Below are positions 43,996 through 53,014 of a stretch of 64,000 nucleotides of DNA, piece by piece; position 1 is the stretch's first letter; the number at the start of each line of letters is the position of its first letter. The notes under the pieces were generated by a model. The model was not told where the DNA came from. It saw nothing but the letters and a program-made list of their open reading frames with translations, and ran no database searches. A program made the translations under genes and the position numbers. The DNA is taken from assembly GCF_900156065.1 (NCBI RefSeq), contig NZ_FTNF01000025.1, forward strand, positions 18,930 through 82,929, written 5' to 3'. The DNA is from Micromonospora avicenniae. GTDB lineage: Bacteria; Actinomycetota; Actinomycetes; Mycobacteriales; Micromonosporaceae.

Positions 43996-44663
43996 CGCTG
44001 CTCCGAGGTGTTGACATGCGGATACCCATGAGCGGCGAGAGCGGTCCGCAGCTTACGCCGGGCGTCGAACATGATTTTGTAGACCGCGTTCCGGTTCGAG
44101 CCGAGCCGCGCGACCAGGGCATCCAACGGTACGCCGTTCAGCACGATCTCGACGAATACCTGGCGCTGCCGGTCGGTCAGCTCCGTCTCCACCGCCCGGC
44201 GCAGCGCGGTGATCAGCTCGCGCCACTCGGATTCCCGCGCCGGGTCGAGGCCGAACCGGTCCGGCAGCCGCTCCCAGTCCTCGGCCTCCAGCGGCACCTG
44301 GGGCCGGCGCCAGAAGTGGCGGCCGATCTTGCTCGACACCTCGAAGATCACGAACTTGTAGGCCCAGGTGCTGAAGCGACTCTCTCCCCGGAACTGCCCG
44401 ATCTTGCTGGTGATCGCCAGCAGCGCGTCGGCCGCCGCCTGGTGCGCCAGGTCGTCGAGCTCCGGTCCGTCGACGCGCAGCAGCCCGCTGCGGCGCCGTA
44501 CCTCACCGCGTGCGACCCGCAGCAGGAGCTCGTGCAGCCGTACGACAGCCGCCTCCCGCTCCGCGCCGCTGCCGGTGAGGGCGCGCACCCACTCGGCCGA
44601 CTCCGGGTCGAGTCGGCTTGAGGCGTCGAGGCCGTCGTCCAGCGTCGTCGGGTCTGCCGGCAT
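43992..44663 (-). CDS. ECF-type RNA polymerase sigma factor
   Basis: The 223-residue protein has sigma region 2 (about 60-125, DDLAHQAAADALLAI and FRGESRFSTWAYKFVIFEV) and region 4 (about 160-215, LTDRQRQVFVEIV then a helix-turn-helix GSNRNAVYKIMFDARRKL). The ATG at 44663 is chosen to begin before region 2; no ribosome site is seen. It is followed by a zinc-finger protein, the usual partner of this sigma class. Confidence 0.9.
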   Translation of the reverse strand: MPADPTTLDDGLDASSRLDPESAEWVRALTGSGAEREAAVVRLHELLLRVARGEVRRRSGLLRVDGPELDDLAHQAAADALLAITSKIGQFRGESRFSTWAYKFVIFEVSSKIGRHFWRRPQVPLEAEDWERLPDRFGLDPARESEWRELITALRRAVETELTDRQRQVFVEIVLNGVPLDALVARLGSNRNAVYKIMFDARRKLRTALAAHGYPHVNTSEQR

Positions 44664-44808
44664 CACGTACCGAACTCTAACCACGGCCACGCCCAACGAC
44701 CTCCAGCGCGGCCCAGGAGGCGGGTCGGCCGAGACGCCTCGCGGGCCTACGCTGTGACGGCGGTCTCATGGCGGTAAGAACTCGCCCGGAGCACGACGCC
44801 AAGATTGC

Positions 44809-45576
44809 ATGACTGATTCGTTCGCAGGCAGGACCGCGTTGGTGACCGGCGCCGGTCGGGGCATCGGCCGGGCGATCGCCGTAGGACTCGGCCGGGCGGG
44901 CGCGACCGTCGCTCTGCTGGCGCGTTCCGAAAACGAACTCGCCGAAACCGCGGCTCTCATCCAGGAGGCGGGTTCCCGGGCACTCGTCGTACCGGTGGAC
45001 CTCGGCGAGGACGAGCAGCTCTCCAGCGCCATCGGGCGCGTACGCGACGAGCTGGGCGACGTCGACATCCTCGTCAACAACGCGGGGGTGGTCTGGCCGC
45101 TCGCGCCGAGCGTCCGGGCAGACCCCACCGAGTGGGCCGCGGCCATGAAGATCAACGTGGTCGCGGCCGTGACGCTCACGTTCGCCTTCCTGCCCGGGAT
45201 GGTCGAGCGCGGCTGGGGGCGGATCGTGAACGTCTCCACCGGCGCCGTCGCCAACATGGCCAGCATGATCGGCGGCAACGCGTACCTCGCGAGCAAGGCC
45301 GCGCTCGAGGCTCACACGATCAACCTCGGATTGGAACTCGACGGCAGCGGCGTCACCGCCAACGTCTACCGCCCCGGGCCGGTCGACACCGCCATCCAGA
45401 CCTGGATCCGCGACCAGGATCCGGCCGCGATCGGCTCCGCGCTGCACCAGCGGTTCGTCCGCTCGCACGCCGACGGGAAGCTGCTCACTCCAGAGCACTC
45501 CGCAGGTGTGCTGCTCGCCCGCCTGGGCGCGGACGACCGCACCGCACAGGTCTGGGACGTCTTCGATCCCGCCTGA
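44809..45576 (+). CDS. SDR-family oxidoreductase
   Basis: The 255-residue classical SDR has the cofactor motif TGAGRGIG (14-21), NNAG, the catalytic Ser in NVSTGA and YLASK with Tyr and Lys. It would oxidise an alcohol or reduce a ketone with NAD(P)(H). It starts 145 bases from the divergent sigma gene. Confidence 0.92.
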   Translation: MTDSFAGRTALVTGAGRGIGRAIAVGLGRAGATVALLARSENELAETAALIQEAGSRALVVPVDLGEDEQLSSAIGRVRDELGDVDILVNNAGVVWPLAPSVRADPTEWAAAMKINVVAAVTLTFAFLPGMVERGWGRIVNVSTGAVANMASMIGGNAYLASKAALEAHTINLGLELDGSGVTANVYRPGPVDTAIQTWIRDQDPAAIGSALHQRFVRSHADGKLLTPEHSAGVLLARLGADDRTAQVWDVFDPA

Positions 45577-45741
45577 CCCGGCCGGTGAGCGGGCACCCGG
45601 GCCTTCCGCCGCGCGCCCGGCCACCGGTCGCCCGACGGCCCGGCGAGACGGCGACCTGCCACGCGGGTTCTCCATCCGCGCCGGAAACTCGCCGACCCGA
45701 CCCAGAAACGATCCGCAAATCGAAACGAAGGAGATTCAGAA

Positions 45742-46224
45742 ATGAGCCTGCTGCAGCCTGGTGAGCAGTTTCCCGCGCTGACGTTCTCCCTGCCCGACGG
45801 GGAGACCCTGCGAGTGCCCGACGCCCTCGCCGGCGGCTTCGGTGTGGTGCTCTTCTACCGCGGCTCGTGGTGTCCGTACTGCAAGGCGCAACTGCGCGCG
45901 TTCCAGCGGTCACTGGGGAAGCTCGCCGAACTCGGCGTCAAGGTGGTCGCGGTCTCCGTCGATGACGAGGCGACCACGAAGCAGACGATCGCCGAGCACG
46001 GTCTGGAGTTCCCGGTGGGCCACAGCGCCGACGCCGCCGCGTTCGCCGAAGCGACCGGCGCATTCGTCAACGACGACCCGAGGCACCTCCAGTCGACCGG
46101 CTTCGTGCTCGACCCGGAGGGCAAGGTCGTGGTCAGCGTCTACTCCAGCGGTGCGATCGGACGCCTCGTCCCCGAGGATGTCGCCGGCCTGGTCCGATAC
46201 CTGCGTGAGCACCAGACCGCGTAG
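45742..46224 (+). CDS. peroxiredoxin (AhpC/TSA family)
   Basis: The 160-residue thioredoxin-fold protein has RGSWCPYC (Cys44, Cys47), the peroxiredoxin-like site in which Cys44 reduces peroxide. The length fits a PrxQ-like enzyme. A strong ribosome site (gaaggag) precedes the ATG. It is followed by the TIM-barrel gene after 17 bases, so the two may be co-transcribed. Confidence 0.9.
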   Translation: MSLLQPGEQFPALTFSLPDGETLRVPDALAGGFGVVLFYRGSWCPYCKAQLRAFQRSLGKLAELGVKVVAVSVDDEATTKQTIAEHGLEFPVGHSADAAAFAEATGAFVNDDPRHLQSTGFVLDPEGKVVVSVYSSGAIGRLVPEDVAGLVRYLREHQTA

Positions 46225-46241
46225 CGCCGAACACCGCGGAA

Positions 46242-47321
46242 GTGAGCCAGGAGATGACCAGCACCCTTCCCGCCTTCACCGTTGAGCACGGCGACGGCTG
46301 GCGGTTCCGTACGCCCGGCGGTGAGCCGTTCCGCTCCATCGGGGTCGTGCACGCCGACGACACCAACCTGCGTTATCCCCACAACATCGACATCTACCGG
46401 GCCCGGTACGGCGGCTCGCGCCGGCGTTGGCTGCGCGAGGGCCTGATCCCGGAGATGACGTCGTGGGGATTCAACACCGTGGGCTGGACCTCCGAGTACG
46501 TCAGCGGCAGCGGACTGGCCACCGAGGGGCGGGTCGTCGACCTGGGTCACTCGGAGGGACTGCCTCCCGACGAGCTCGCCGACACCGGTCTGCCGTACAC
46601 GCTGTCGCTGCGGGTCGCCGAGATCGAGCACTGGAACGGCGTGCCGGCGTACCGCGATCCGCGTGAGCCCGCCTTCGCGCAGTGGTGCGACCACCTGGCG
46701 CGTACGCTCTGCCGCCCCGACGACCCGAACCTGCTCGGCTACTTCCTGGTCGACGTCCCCTGCTGGGGCCGGCACCCGACCGGTGCCGGCCATCCGGGGG
46801 GAGAGCTGGCGGCCATCGCCGAGGCGTACTACCGGGTCGCCAGTGAGGCGATCCGGCGGCACGACCCGAACCACCTGATCCTGGGTGACCGGTACGGCAT
46901 TCGGGTCGGCGCGCCCGAGCCGGTACTCGACGCCATGGCGCCGTACATCGACGTTCTCTCCGTGCAGGTGTTTCCCGGGCCCGGGCCGGGGCGCCTGGAG
47001 GCGGCTCTGGACGTGGTGGACCGCTGGCACGAACGAACCGGCCGGCCGGTCCTCATCGCCGATACCGGCAACTGGTGTCCGACCGTGATGAGCCCGGGCC
47101 GTACCGGTTCCTTCCGCAATCAGCGTGAACGCGGTTTGGCCTACGTGGCCTTCGGTGAGGCGTTCGCCGAGCGGCCATGGTGCCTGGGCTGGCACTGGTG
47201 CAGCTGGCTGGAGAACCCGCACCGGGGTTTCGGGCTGAAGGACCCGTGGGACGAACCGTACCGGGATCTCACCGATGTCGTGACTGCGACGAACTTGAGG
47301 CTGGGGCGGCTTACAGCGTGA
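46242..47321 (+). CDS. agarase-like TIM-barrel glycoside hydrolase, putative
   Basis: The 359-residue protein looks like the (beta/alpha)8 agarase-like proteins annotated in actinomycetes: FRSIGVVHADD, SWGFNTVGWTSEY, GYFLVDVPCWG and GWHWCSWLENP. No signal peptide is present, so agar is unlikely as substrate and an intracellular oligosaccharide is more plausible. A catalytic Glu pair cannot be assigned with certainty. The GTG at 46242 is used; the ATG at 46254 lies directly on its would-be ribosome site. Confidence 0.65.
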   Translation: MSQEMTSTLPAFTVEHGDGWRFRTPGGEPFRSIGVVHADDTNLRYPHNIDIYRARYGGSRRRWLREGLIPEMTSWGFNTVGWTSEYVSGSGLATEGRVVDLGHSEGLPPDELADTGLPYTLSLRVAEIEHWNGVPAYRDPREPAFAQWCDHLARTLCRPDDPNLLGYFLVDVPCWGRHPTGAGHPGGELAAIAEAYYRVASEAIRRHDPNHLILGDRYGIRVGAPEPVLDAMAPYIDVLSVQVFPGPGPGRLEAALDVVDRWHERTGRPVLIADTGNWCPTVMSPGRTGSFRNQRERGLAYVAFGEAFAERPWCLGWHWCSWLENPHRGFGLKDPWDEPYRDLTDVVTATNLRLGRLTA

Positions 47322-47511
47322 CCGACAGCGGCCCGGCCTCGCGACTTCGCAGCGGTGGGAAACACTCGCTTGGGCGGATCGGCAGGAAGGACCACAACTT
47401 CACCCAAAATCCTCCTTCCGGGTAAACGGAACGAGCATGGCGTCCGGTGACCATAGCCTGCAAACAGGAAGGTTCTTCCCGTTCAGGTTGGTCAGGCGCG
47501 AAAGGTGGATC

Positions 47512-48693
47512 ATGAAGCGCAAAACGTTCGCCGCCGCTGTGCTGCTCGCCGGATTGACCGGTGTCGGAGCGGTCCCCGGGCTGGCATTCGCCGACGGGGG
47601 CGGCCCGGACTACCGGAACGACGACCGCGGTGGTCACGGACACCACCAGGAGGACGGCGACGACGGAGCCGTGTTCGTCCAGACGAACAAGGCGGAGGGC
47701 AACACGATCAAGGTCTACGACCGCGACGAGGACGGCCGCCTCTCGCCCAGAGGCGAGTTCGAGACCGGTGGCCTGGGCGGTTTCACCGTCGGCGCGCCGG
47801 GCGACGCACTGGCGTCGCAGGGTTCGCTGAGGTACCACGACGGGCTGTTGTTCGCGGTGAACGCGGGCAGCAACACGGTTACCGTGTTCCGGGTCGACGG
47901 CACCAAACTCAACCGGCTGCAGGTGATCTGGTCGCACGGCCTGCTGCCGGTCAGCATCGACGTACGCGACGACCTCGTCTACGTGCTCAACGCCGGCGGT
48001 GAAGGCTCGGTGCAGGGCTTCCACCTGCACAAGGGCCGGTTGTCGCCGATCGAGGGAGCCCACCGGTCGCTCGGGCTGCACAACGGCAACCCGCCCGCCT
48101 TCATGACCGCCCCGGCCCAGGTCGAGATCGACCCGGAGGGCAAGTTCGTGCTGGTGAGCACCAAGGCCGCCAACGTCATGTTCACCTACCGGATCGGCCG
48201 CGACGGTGAGCTGTCCCGGAACCCGGTGATCAGCGACGCGGGCAACACGCCGTTCGGGTTCACCTTCGACACCGAGGACACGCTGCTGGTCACCGAGTCC
48301 GGCAGCAACGAGGTCAGCCGGTTCGAACTGGAGAGGGACGGCCGGCTCGACCAGATCGGGCCGTCGGTGCCCAACGGCCAGCAGGCGCCGTGCTGGATCC
48401 AGCAGGTCGGCGACTACTTCTTCGTCGCCAACGCCGGAAGCTCCACCATCAGCTCGTACAAGGTCGACAGGGACGGAAAACTGGTCCTCGTGAAGGCTGT
48501 CGCCGCCGACACCGGCGGCGGTTCAATCGACCTGACGGCCGCCGACGGATTCCTCTACGTGCAGAACGCCGCAGCCGGCAACGTGCAGGGTTACGAGATC
48601 GGCAAGGACGGCTCCCTCCACCTCGTCACCGAGGTGAGCGGCCTGCCGAAGTTCGAGAACGGAATCGGGATGGAAGGCATCGCCGCCTCCTGA
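47512..48693 (+). CDS. secreted beta-propeller protein (lactonase-like)
   Basis: The 393-residue protein has a signal peptide (cleavage near LAFA, residue 27), a His/Asp/Gly-rich linker and a seven-blade propeller with repeated blades such as LLFAVNAGSNTVTVF and YFFVANAGSSTISSY. It belongs with the lactonase-type propellers of COG2706, but enzymatic residues cannot be assigned. The ATG at 47512 has aaaggtgg upstream. A strong terminator follows. Confidence 0.8.
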   Translation: MKRKTFAAAVLLAGLTGVGAVPGLAFADGGGPDYRNDDRGGHGHHQEDGDDGAVFVQTNKAEGNTIKVYDRDEDGRLSPRGEFETGGLGGFTVGAPGDALASQGSLRYHDGLLFAVNAGSNTVTVFRVDGTKLNRLQVIWSHGLLPVSIDVRDDLVYVLNAGGEGSVQGFHLHKGRLSPIEGAHRSLGLHNGNPPAFMTAPAQVEIDPEGKFVLVSTKAANVMFTYRIGRDGELSRNPVISDAGNTPFGFTFDTEDTLLVTESGSNEVSRFELERDGRLDQIGPSVPNGQQAPCWIQQVGDYFFVANAGSSTISSYKVDRDGKLVLVKAVAADTGGGSIDLTAADGFLYVQNAAAGNVQGYEIGKDGSLHLVTEVSGLPKFENGIGMEGIAAS

Positions 48694-48704
48694 CTGACGT
48701 CCAT

Positions 48705-48740
48705 CGTTGGCCCCGGTCGCTGACGCGACCGGGGCCAACG
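48705..48740. terminator. strong terminator hairpin
   Basis: CGTTGGCCCCGGTCGC-tgac-GCGACCGGGGCCAACG is a perfect 16-bp stem with a four-base loop 12 bases after the propeller stop. Confidence 0.9.
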
Positions 48741-48848
48741 CATGTGCTGGGAACTGCCGGAAGCTGTCGCAGCTCCGCTGTTTCGCCGTCTGCGGCGGGT
48801 GGAGCGGCGGTAAGGGTTTCGCAACAATGGTTGCCGATCCGGCGACCG

Positions 48849-49439
48849 ATGCGCCGTACCCTCGCAGGGGTGTGGACGAAGAGACTACGGTCGCCGTTGG
48901 CCTGGGCGAGCATGGTCGTGGTCGGCATGATCGCCGCTCTTGGACTCTTCTGGTTCCAGCCGTGGAAGCTGCTCACCGACACTCACGTCGACGAGGCGCT
49001 ACCGGTGGTCGAGCGGACTCCCCCGCCGACCGGCTCCGTCTCCGCCGGCGCGCTGCCCAGCTCGGCCACCACGACGCCGGTCGCGAATCGGATCGTGTCC
49101 GCCGGCGACTTCATCACTCAGGAGCATGAGACGACCGGCGGTGCGGAGATTGTCCGGCTCGCCGACGGGCGGCACCAGCTCGTCCTGCGCGATCTCGACA
49201 CGTCCGACGGGCCGGACCTACGGGTCTGGTTGACCGACCAGCCGGTGAAAAGCGGGGTGGCCGGCTGGCGGGTCTTCGACGACGGCACCTGGTTCGAGGT
49301 GGCACGACTCAAGGGCAACCGCGGCGACCAGGTGTACGACCTGCCGACCTCCGTCGATCCGGCAAAGTTCCGGAGCGTGTCGATCTGGTGCAAGCGCTTC
49401 AGCGTCTCCTTCGGCGCCGCCGCTCTCAGGGCCACCTGA
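48849..49439 (+). CDS. DM13-domain membrane-anchored protein
   Basis: The roughly 196-residue protein has one membrane anchor (about 17-35), a Pro/Ser/Thr linker and a DM13 domain (about 85-196: IVSAGDFITQEHETTG, DGRHQLVLRDLDTSDGPDLRVWLTD, then a conserved Cys in SIWCKRFSVSFG). DM13 domains are proposed electron-transfer or redox modules. The start is uncertain between ATG 48849 and GTG 48870. Confidence 0.82.
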   Translation: MRRTLAGVWTKRLRSPLAWASMVVVGMIAALGLFWFQPWKLLTDTHVDEALPVVERTPPPTGSVSAGALPSSATTTPVANRIVSAGDFITQEHETTGGAEIVRLADGRHQLVLRDLDTSDGPDLRVWLTDQPVKSGVAGWRVFDDGTWFEVARLKGNRGDQVYDLPTSVDPAKFRSVSIWCKRFSVSFGAAALRAT

Positions 49440-49566
49440 CCGCTTACCTGGGGTGCGTGAGCGGCGCTCGGGCCGGTCGGGTCGGTGCCCATGACCGGCT
49501 TCCGCCAGGATGCTCGGCGGAGCACGAGCTGAGCTTTCCGCCATGGGCGTCGGCGCGGCGCGCCTA

Positions 49567-50289
49567 CTACGGCGCACCCAGCAGCTCCCCCTTGGCACCG
49601 CGGCGGATCAGCCACTGGGTCGGCGGCCAAGCGACAAGGAAGCCGATGATCAACCCGATCTGGACGATGAGCCAGAACACCGGATTGCTGGGTGGCAGGG
49701 TCTCATGGAAAACCGCCAACTCCATCAGCGCCAGCCAACCCAACAGGGCGATCTCGAAGACGGTGACGCTCAACAGGTCTCCCTTGAGAAATCTCCGCAC
49801 TGCCGCCCGCACCCTTCGAGCACCCCGGTCGGCCTCAGTGGAGTATCGGAATGCGAAACCTACCAGGACCGCGGCTAAGTAGTCGCCTATGAATTCTGGC
49901 CACAATCTCTTGTCGAACATCTCGAGGCTGAAGCCGAAGACGACCACAGTGGCAATGATGGCACCCAGAACGCAGTGCGTCGCGCAATGTAGTGTTTCGA
50001 TTATCGTGACCGCGTGTCGTGAGATCTTTGGCGGGGTACGGTGCCGCTCCAGCCAGCGAGGAGACTGGGGTCTACCCCACCGCCGGTAGGCCAGGACACC
50101 CGCCGGACCAAAGTAGAGAGCGGTTGCCGGCCAGACGATCTCCATGACTTTGACCGGCTGGCGGTATCGAAGAACGAAATGGTCGACAACTATGACGACG
50201 GTACTCGCGAGGCCCACTATGAGCGTGGCCCACGAGAGCACCACGAGCCATGTTGATTGCAGAACAATCTCCCTCTCACCGCGGGGCAT
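49567..50289 (-). CDS. DUF4396 membrane protein
   Basis: The roughly 240-residue protein has about six membrane segments and a cytosolic loop with RWGRPQSPRW, then HCATHC (an HCxxHC motif) within a helix, which could bind metal. It is a paralogue of the protein at 63158. By comparison with that paralogue, translation may begin at the CTG at 50262, which has gaggga upstream, rather than at the ATG used here. The function is unknown. Confidence 0.8.
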   Translation of the reverse strand: MPRGEREIVLQSTWLVVLSWATLIVGLASTVVIVVDHFVLRYRQPVKVMEIVWPATALYFGPAGVLAYRRWGRPQSPRWLERHRTPPKISRHAVTIIETLHCATHCVLGAIIATVVVFGFSLEMFDKRLWPEFIGDYLAAVLVGFAFRYSTEADRGARRVRAAVRRFLKGDLLSVTVFEIALLGWLALMELAVFHETLPPSNPVFWLIVQIGLIIGFLVAWPPTQWLIRRGAKGELLGAP

Positions 50290-51031
50290 TGAATGCAATG
50301 CCAGTGACGGGGGATGACAACCTCGTCGGAACGTCACTGCCGTGGTAGCGGAGAAGCCGGCGACCTGGCGGCCGGGCACGCTACGTCCGCTGCCACCGCC
50401 TCCCGCATTGCTGGCGCGACCCCTACACCAGGCACGACCAGGGCGACACCAGGCGTGGCGACAGCAACACGCACGGTGAGCACGGTCAATCACGATAACA
50501 GCCGTTAAGGTGAGGCGTTGCCGGTTTGACTGAAGATCCGCCGACCAGGGGCGACGAAGATCGTTCCAACCGTTCAGGGCGCCCGCGTTGGCGGACAGGC
50601 CGCGCGCCCGTCGGGAACGGCACCCAGCCGCATCTCGGTTACGTCCAGGGCGGGTCGCGGGGCAGCAGGGATGCATTCGACCCCCGGTACCGGAATACGC
50701 GACATTGGTCCCCTTTTTTACGGTAATGGTGGCCACCGGATCCAGCTGCGGGTGATGCGCGCGCCACACCGAAGCGTCGACACTCGCCTGCCCCGGCCGC
50801 CGCTGCCGGGTCAACGCGGGGCAGCCCCCAAGCGGAAGCTTGTCGCGGCGAGGACCGGATAGTCCAAATCAAGGCTCCGCCTGTCGGCGGTCCAGCGGAC
50901 ATCGGACCGGCTAATCGAGCTGGCAGCGCGGCGCTCGTCGGCCACCGTCAGCCGAAATGCGGCGCATCACGAGATGGACTCTGCGGTCCCAATCTCCGCT
51001 GTTTAGGGGCACTACTGGATACACTTGAGGG
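50290..51031. promoter_or_regulatory. 742-base gap before the TetR gene
   Basis: No convincing gene is seen. A CAGTGACG-N22-CGTCACTG repeat (50302-50339) lies just upstream of the DUF4396 gene. Two palindromes of the TGGAC-N6-GTCCA type follow, AGGAC-N6-GTCCA at 50851-50866 and TGGAC-N6-GTCCC at 50975-50990. The second ends 41 bases before the TetR start. Confidence 0.6.
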
Positions 51032-51688
51032 ATGGCCGACGAGCAGGTGGCTGCGCCGACGAAGCAGCGGAGGATCAGTCAACGGGGCATCGCGACCCGG
51101 GAGCGGATTCTCGAGGCGGCGAATCGGCTGATGTTCGTACGCGGAGTGAACGCGACGACCCTTGACGACATCCGCGAGGCAAGCCAGACGAGCAAGTCTC
51201 AGCTTTACCACCACTTCGCCGACAAACAGGAACTCGTCCGCGCGTTGGTCAAATATCGGGGCGCGCTCGTGCTTCAGCGTGAGCGTGGCGGACTCGAACG
51301 ACTGAGATCATTCTCCGGGCTGGTCCGGTGGCGTAACGCGCTGGTCCAGGCCAACTCGCTCAACAACGGCAAATACGGGTGCGGCCTCGGGTCAATGGCT
51401 GTCGAGCTGTCCGACCAAGACGAGCAGGCTCGATCGATGCTGTCGGAGACGTTCGCGGCATGGGAGAAGCTGATCAGCGATGGCCTGCACCGGATGCGGG
51501 ACAGCGGTGCACTGCGCCAGGACGCCGACCCGGAGAAGCTGGCCACCGGGTTGATGGCAGCTCTGCAAGGCGGCTACCTCCTGGCGAACGCTGCCCACGA
51601 TGTGGCGCCCATGGAAGTTGCGCTGGACATGGCGCTGGACCACATCAAGTCGTTCCTCACGGAGCCGACCGGTGAGCCGACCCGTTAA
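51032..51688 (+). CDS. TetR-family regulator (LmrA/YxaF-like)
   Basis: The 218-residue protein has the TetR helix-turn-helix (about 20-66: TTLDDIREASQTSKSQLYHH) and a ligand domain with YGCGLGSMAVEL, a motif of the LmrA/YxaF-like group. Proteins of that group repress genes through palindromes built on GGAC/GTCC-like half-sites and respond to small molecules. Two such palindromes lie in its own 5' region. It is the only regulator in the redox island to 63,900, so it is the prime candidate to control it. Confidence 0.9.
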   Translation: MADEQVAAPTKQRRISQRGIATRERILEAANRLMFVRGVNATTLDDIREASQTSKSQLYHHFADKQELVRALVKYRGALVLQRERGGLERLRSFSGLVRWRNALVQANSLNNGKYGCGLGSMAVELSDQDEQARSMLSETFAAWEKLISDGLHRMRDSGALRQDADPEKLATGLMAALQGGYLLANAAHDVAPMEVALDMALDHIKSFLTEPTGEPTR

Positions 51689-52314
51689 CTGAGCCCCTTT
51701 TTCATCGCGCTCAGGCTGTTCGCCGGCGGGGGTGCGAGCAGCCCGGAGGTCGATGATCGCGCGGATCCGGGTCACAGCCAGGTGCGGGGATCCTTGCCCG
51801 CGACGCGATGGCCGACAGCAGATGCCGGTCGCCTTCACCGCGGTGAGAACGCCATCATGTCGTCCCCCGCGTTTCTTGATCGGTTGTGCTGCGACTGCGG
51901 GCCATCGCGCATCGGGATGTTCCTCATGTCGTCCGGATTCGAGTGCGACCACGCCGCCAGAGGGCGACGAGGCTCGCCGTCCTGGTGCGTGAGCGACGGC
52001 ACATCCCACACCTTCACGGACTGTTTGGTCCGATCCGCAGCTCGACACTCAGCACGTCCAGCTGAGGGCGAGTCGCCCGTCGCCACGTCCGTTGCGCGTC
52101 CTGATCTACCCAGAGGTGAGGATCCACGCGGGCCGAGCGGTCTGGCGACGAATGACCGATTGGACTATTCAGTCCGTGGAGGCTAGCCTGCTCACGCACT
52201 CGGTCAGGGGTGGGACGCCTGGCCACCACCCCGCTCGGACTGCGGCTCGGCTGTTGCTGGATGCGCGTATCCGGACCGTCACTACCAGGATCGATCTACA
52301 GGAAGGCACGGCTC
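51689..52314. promoter_or_regulatory. 626-base gap before osmC-like gene
   Basis: Open frames here give Arg/Ser-rich products with no family. The one clear signal is TGGAC-tattca-GTCC at 52161-52175, 140 bases before the OsmC-family start. Confidence 0.55.
52161..52175. promoter_or_regulatory. TGGAC-N6-GTCC site, osmC copy
   Basis: TGGACTATTCAGTCC is an inverted repeat (GGACT/AGTCC). It is one of six such sites between 50,851 and 63,086. Confidence 0.65.
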
Positions 52315-52743
52315 ATGGAAACCGATCGGGATCGTGTCGTCGCATCCGCCCGAGCTGTCCTTCCGCTCACTGAGCGCCGGCGCACGGACATGACCAGCCG
52401 CGGCTTCACGTTCGTCGCCGATGAACCGCACAACGGCGCGGTCGGCGACGGCCCGACGCCGACGGAGTACCTGTTGATGGCGCTCGCGTCCTGCACCGCT
52501 CAGACGCTGCGGCAGTACGTCGACTACAAGTACGACAACGCCGGTGACATCATCGTCGAGATCGACTACCACGAGCCCGAGCAGGAGGGCGCAGAGCGCT
52601 ACCTGAAGCGCACGATCACGCTGAGCGAGGAACCTGACCCCGACGACTTGAAGGTGATGCATGAGATCGCCGAGAGGTCGCCGGTGACCCTGCTGATCCA
52701 GTTCGCCTGGAGCGTGAAGACGGAGTTCGTCGGGCCGCGCTGA
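52315..52743 (+). CDS. OsmC-family protein with one cysteine
   Basis: The 142-residue protein has the OsmC/Ohr fold with the peroxidatic cysteine in LMALASCTAQ (Cys60). The second, resolving cysteine of the family, usually in a CPVH-like motif, is Ser122 here (AERSPVT). Peroxide reduction would therefore need an outside thiol such as mycothiol, or the protein has another role. The ATG has aggaagg upstream. The frame is open 35 codons further up but without OsmC character. Confidence 0.87.
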   Translation: METDRDRVVASARAVLPLTERRRTDMTSRGFTFVADEPHNGAVGDGPTPTEYLLMALASCTAQTLRQYVDYKYDNAGDIIVEIDYHEPEQEGAERYLKRTITLSEEPDPDDLKVMHEIAERSPVTLLIQFAWSVKTEFVGPR

Positions 52744-52753
52744 CGTCAGGCAG

Positions 52754-52786
52754 CTTGCTGCTCGGCCATCACGACCGAGCAGCAAG
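52754..52786. terminator. terminator after osmC-like gene
   Basis: CTTGCTGCTCGG-N9-CCGAGCAGCAAG is a perfect 12-bp stem ten bases after the stop. Confidence 0.88.
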
Positions 52787-53014
52787 CGGTTGCCGCTGCG
52801 CCGCGGGCGGCAGTGACGGTGTTTCCATCGACGCGGCCCGGCCATGAGTTCACTGGTAGTCACCCGCACCCCGTATCGCCGGCCTCGACGCTCGCTCCGC
52901 AGCCCACTTCAGCTGCGGCAGCGCGATCAGGACTGAGCCGTGGGGTCGCGCCTGCCTCGCGGCACGATTTGTTGCTACCCGTGCTGGCCCGGCCAGCGCG
53001 TCGAAAGGTGACGT

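Noticed and set aside
51732..52186. Small genes in the gap before the OsmC gene
   Set aside because: The frames on both strands give Arg/Ser/Pro-rich products with no ribosome site and no family.
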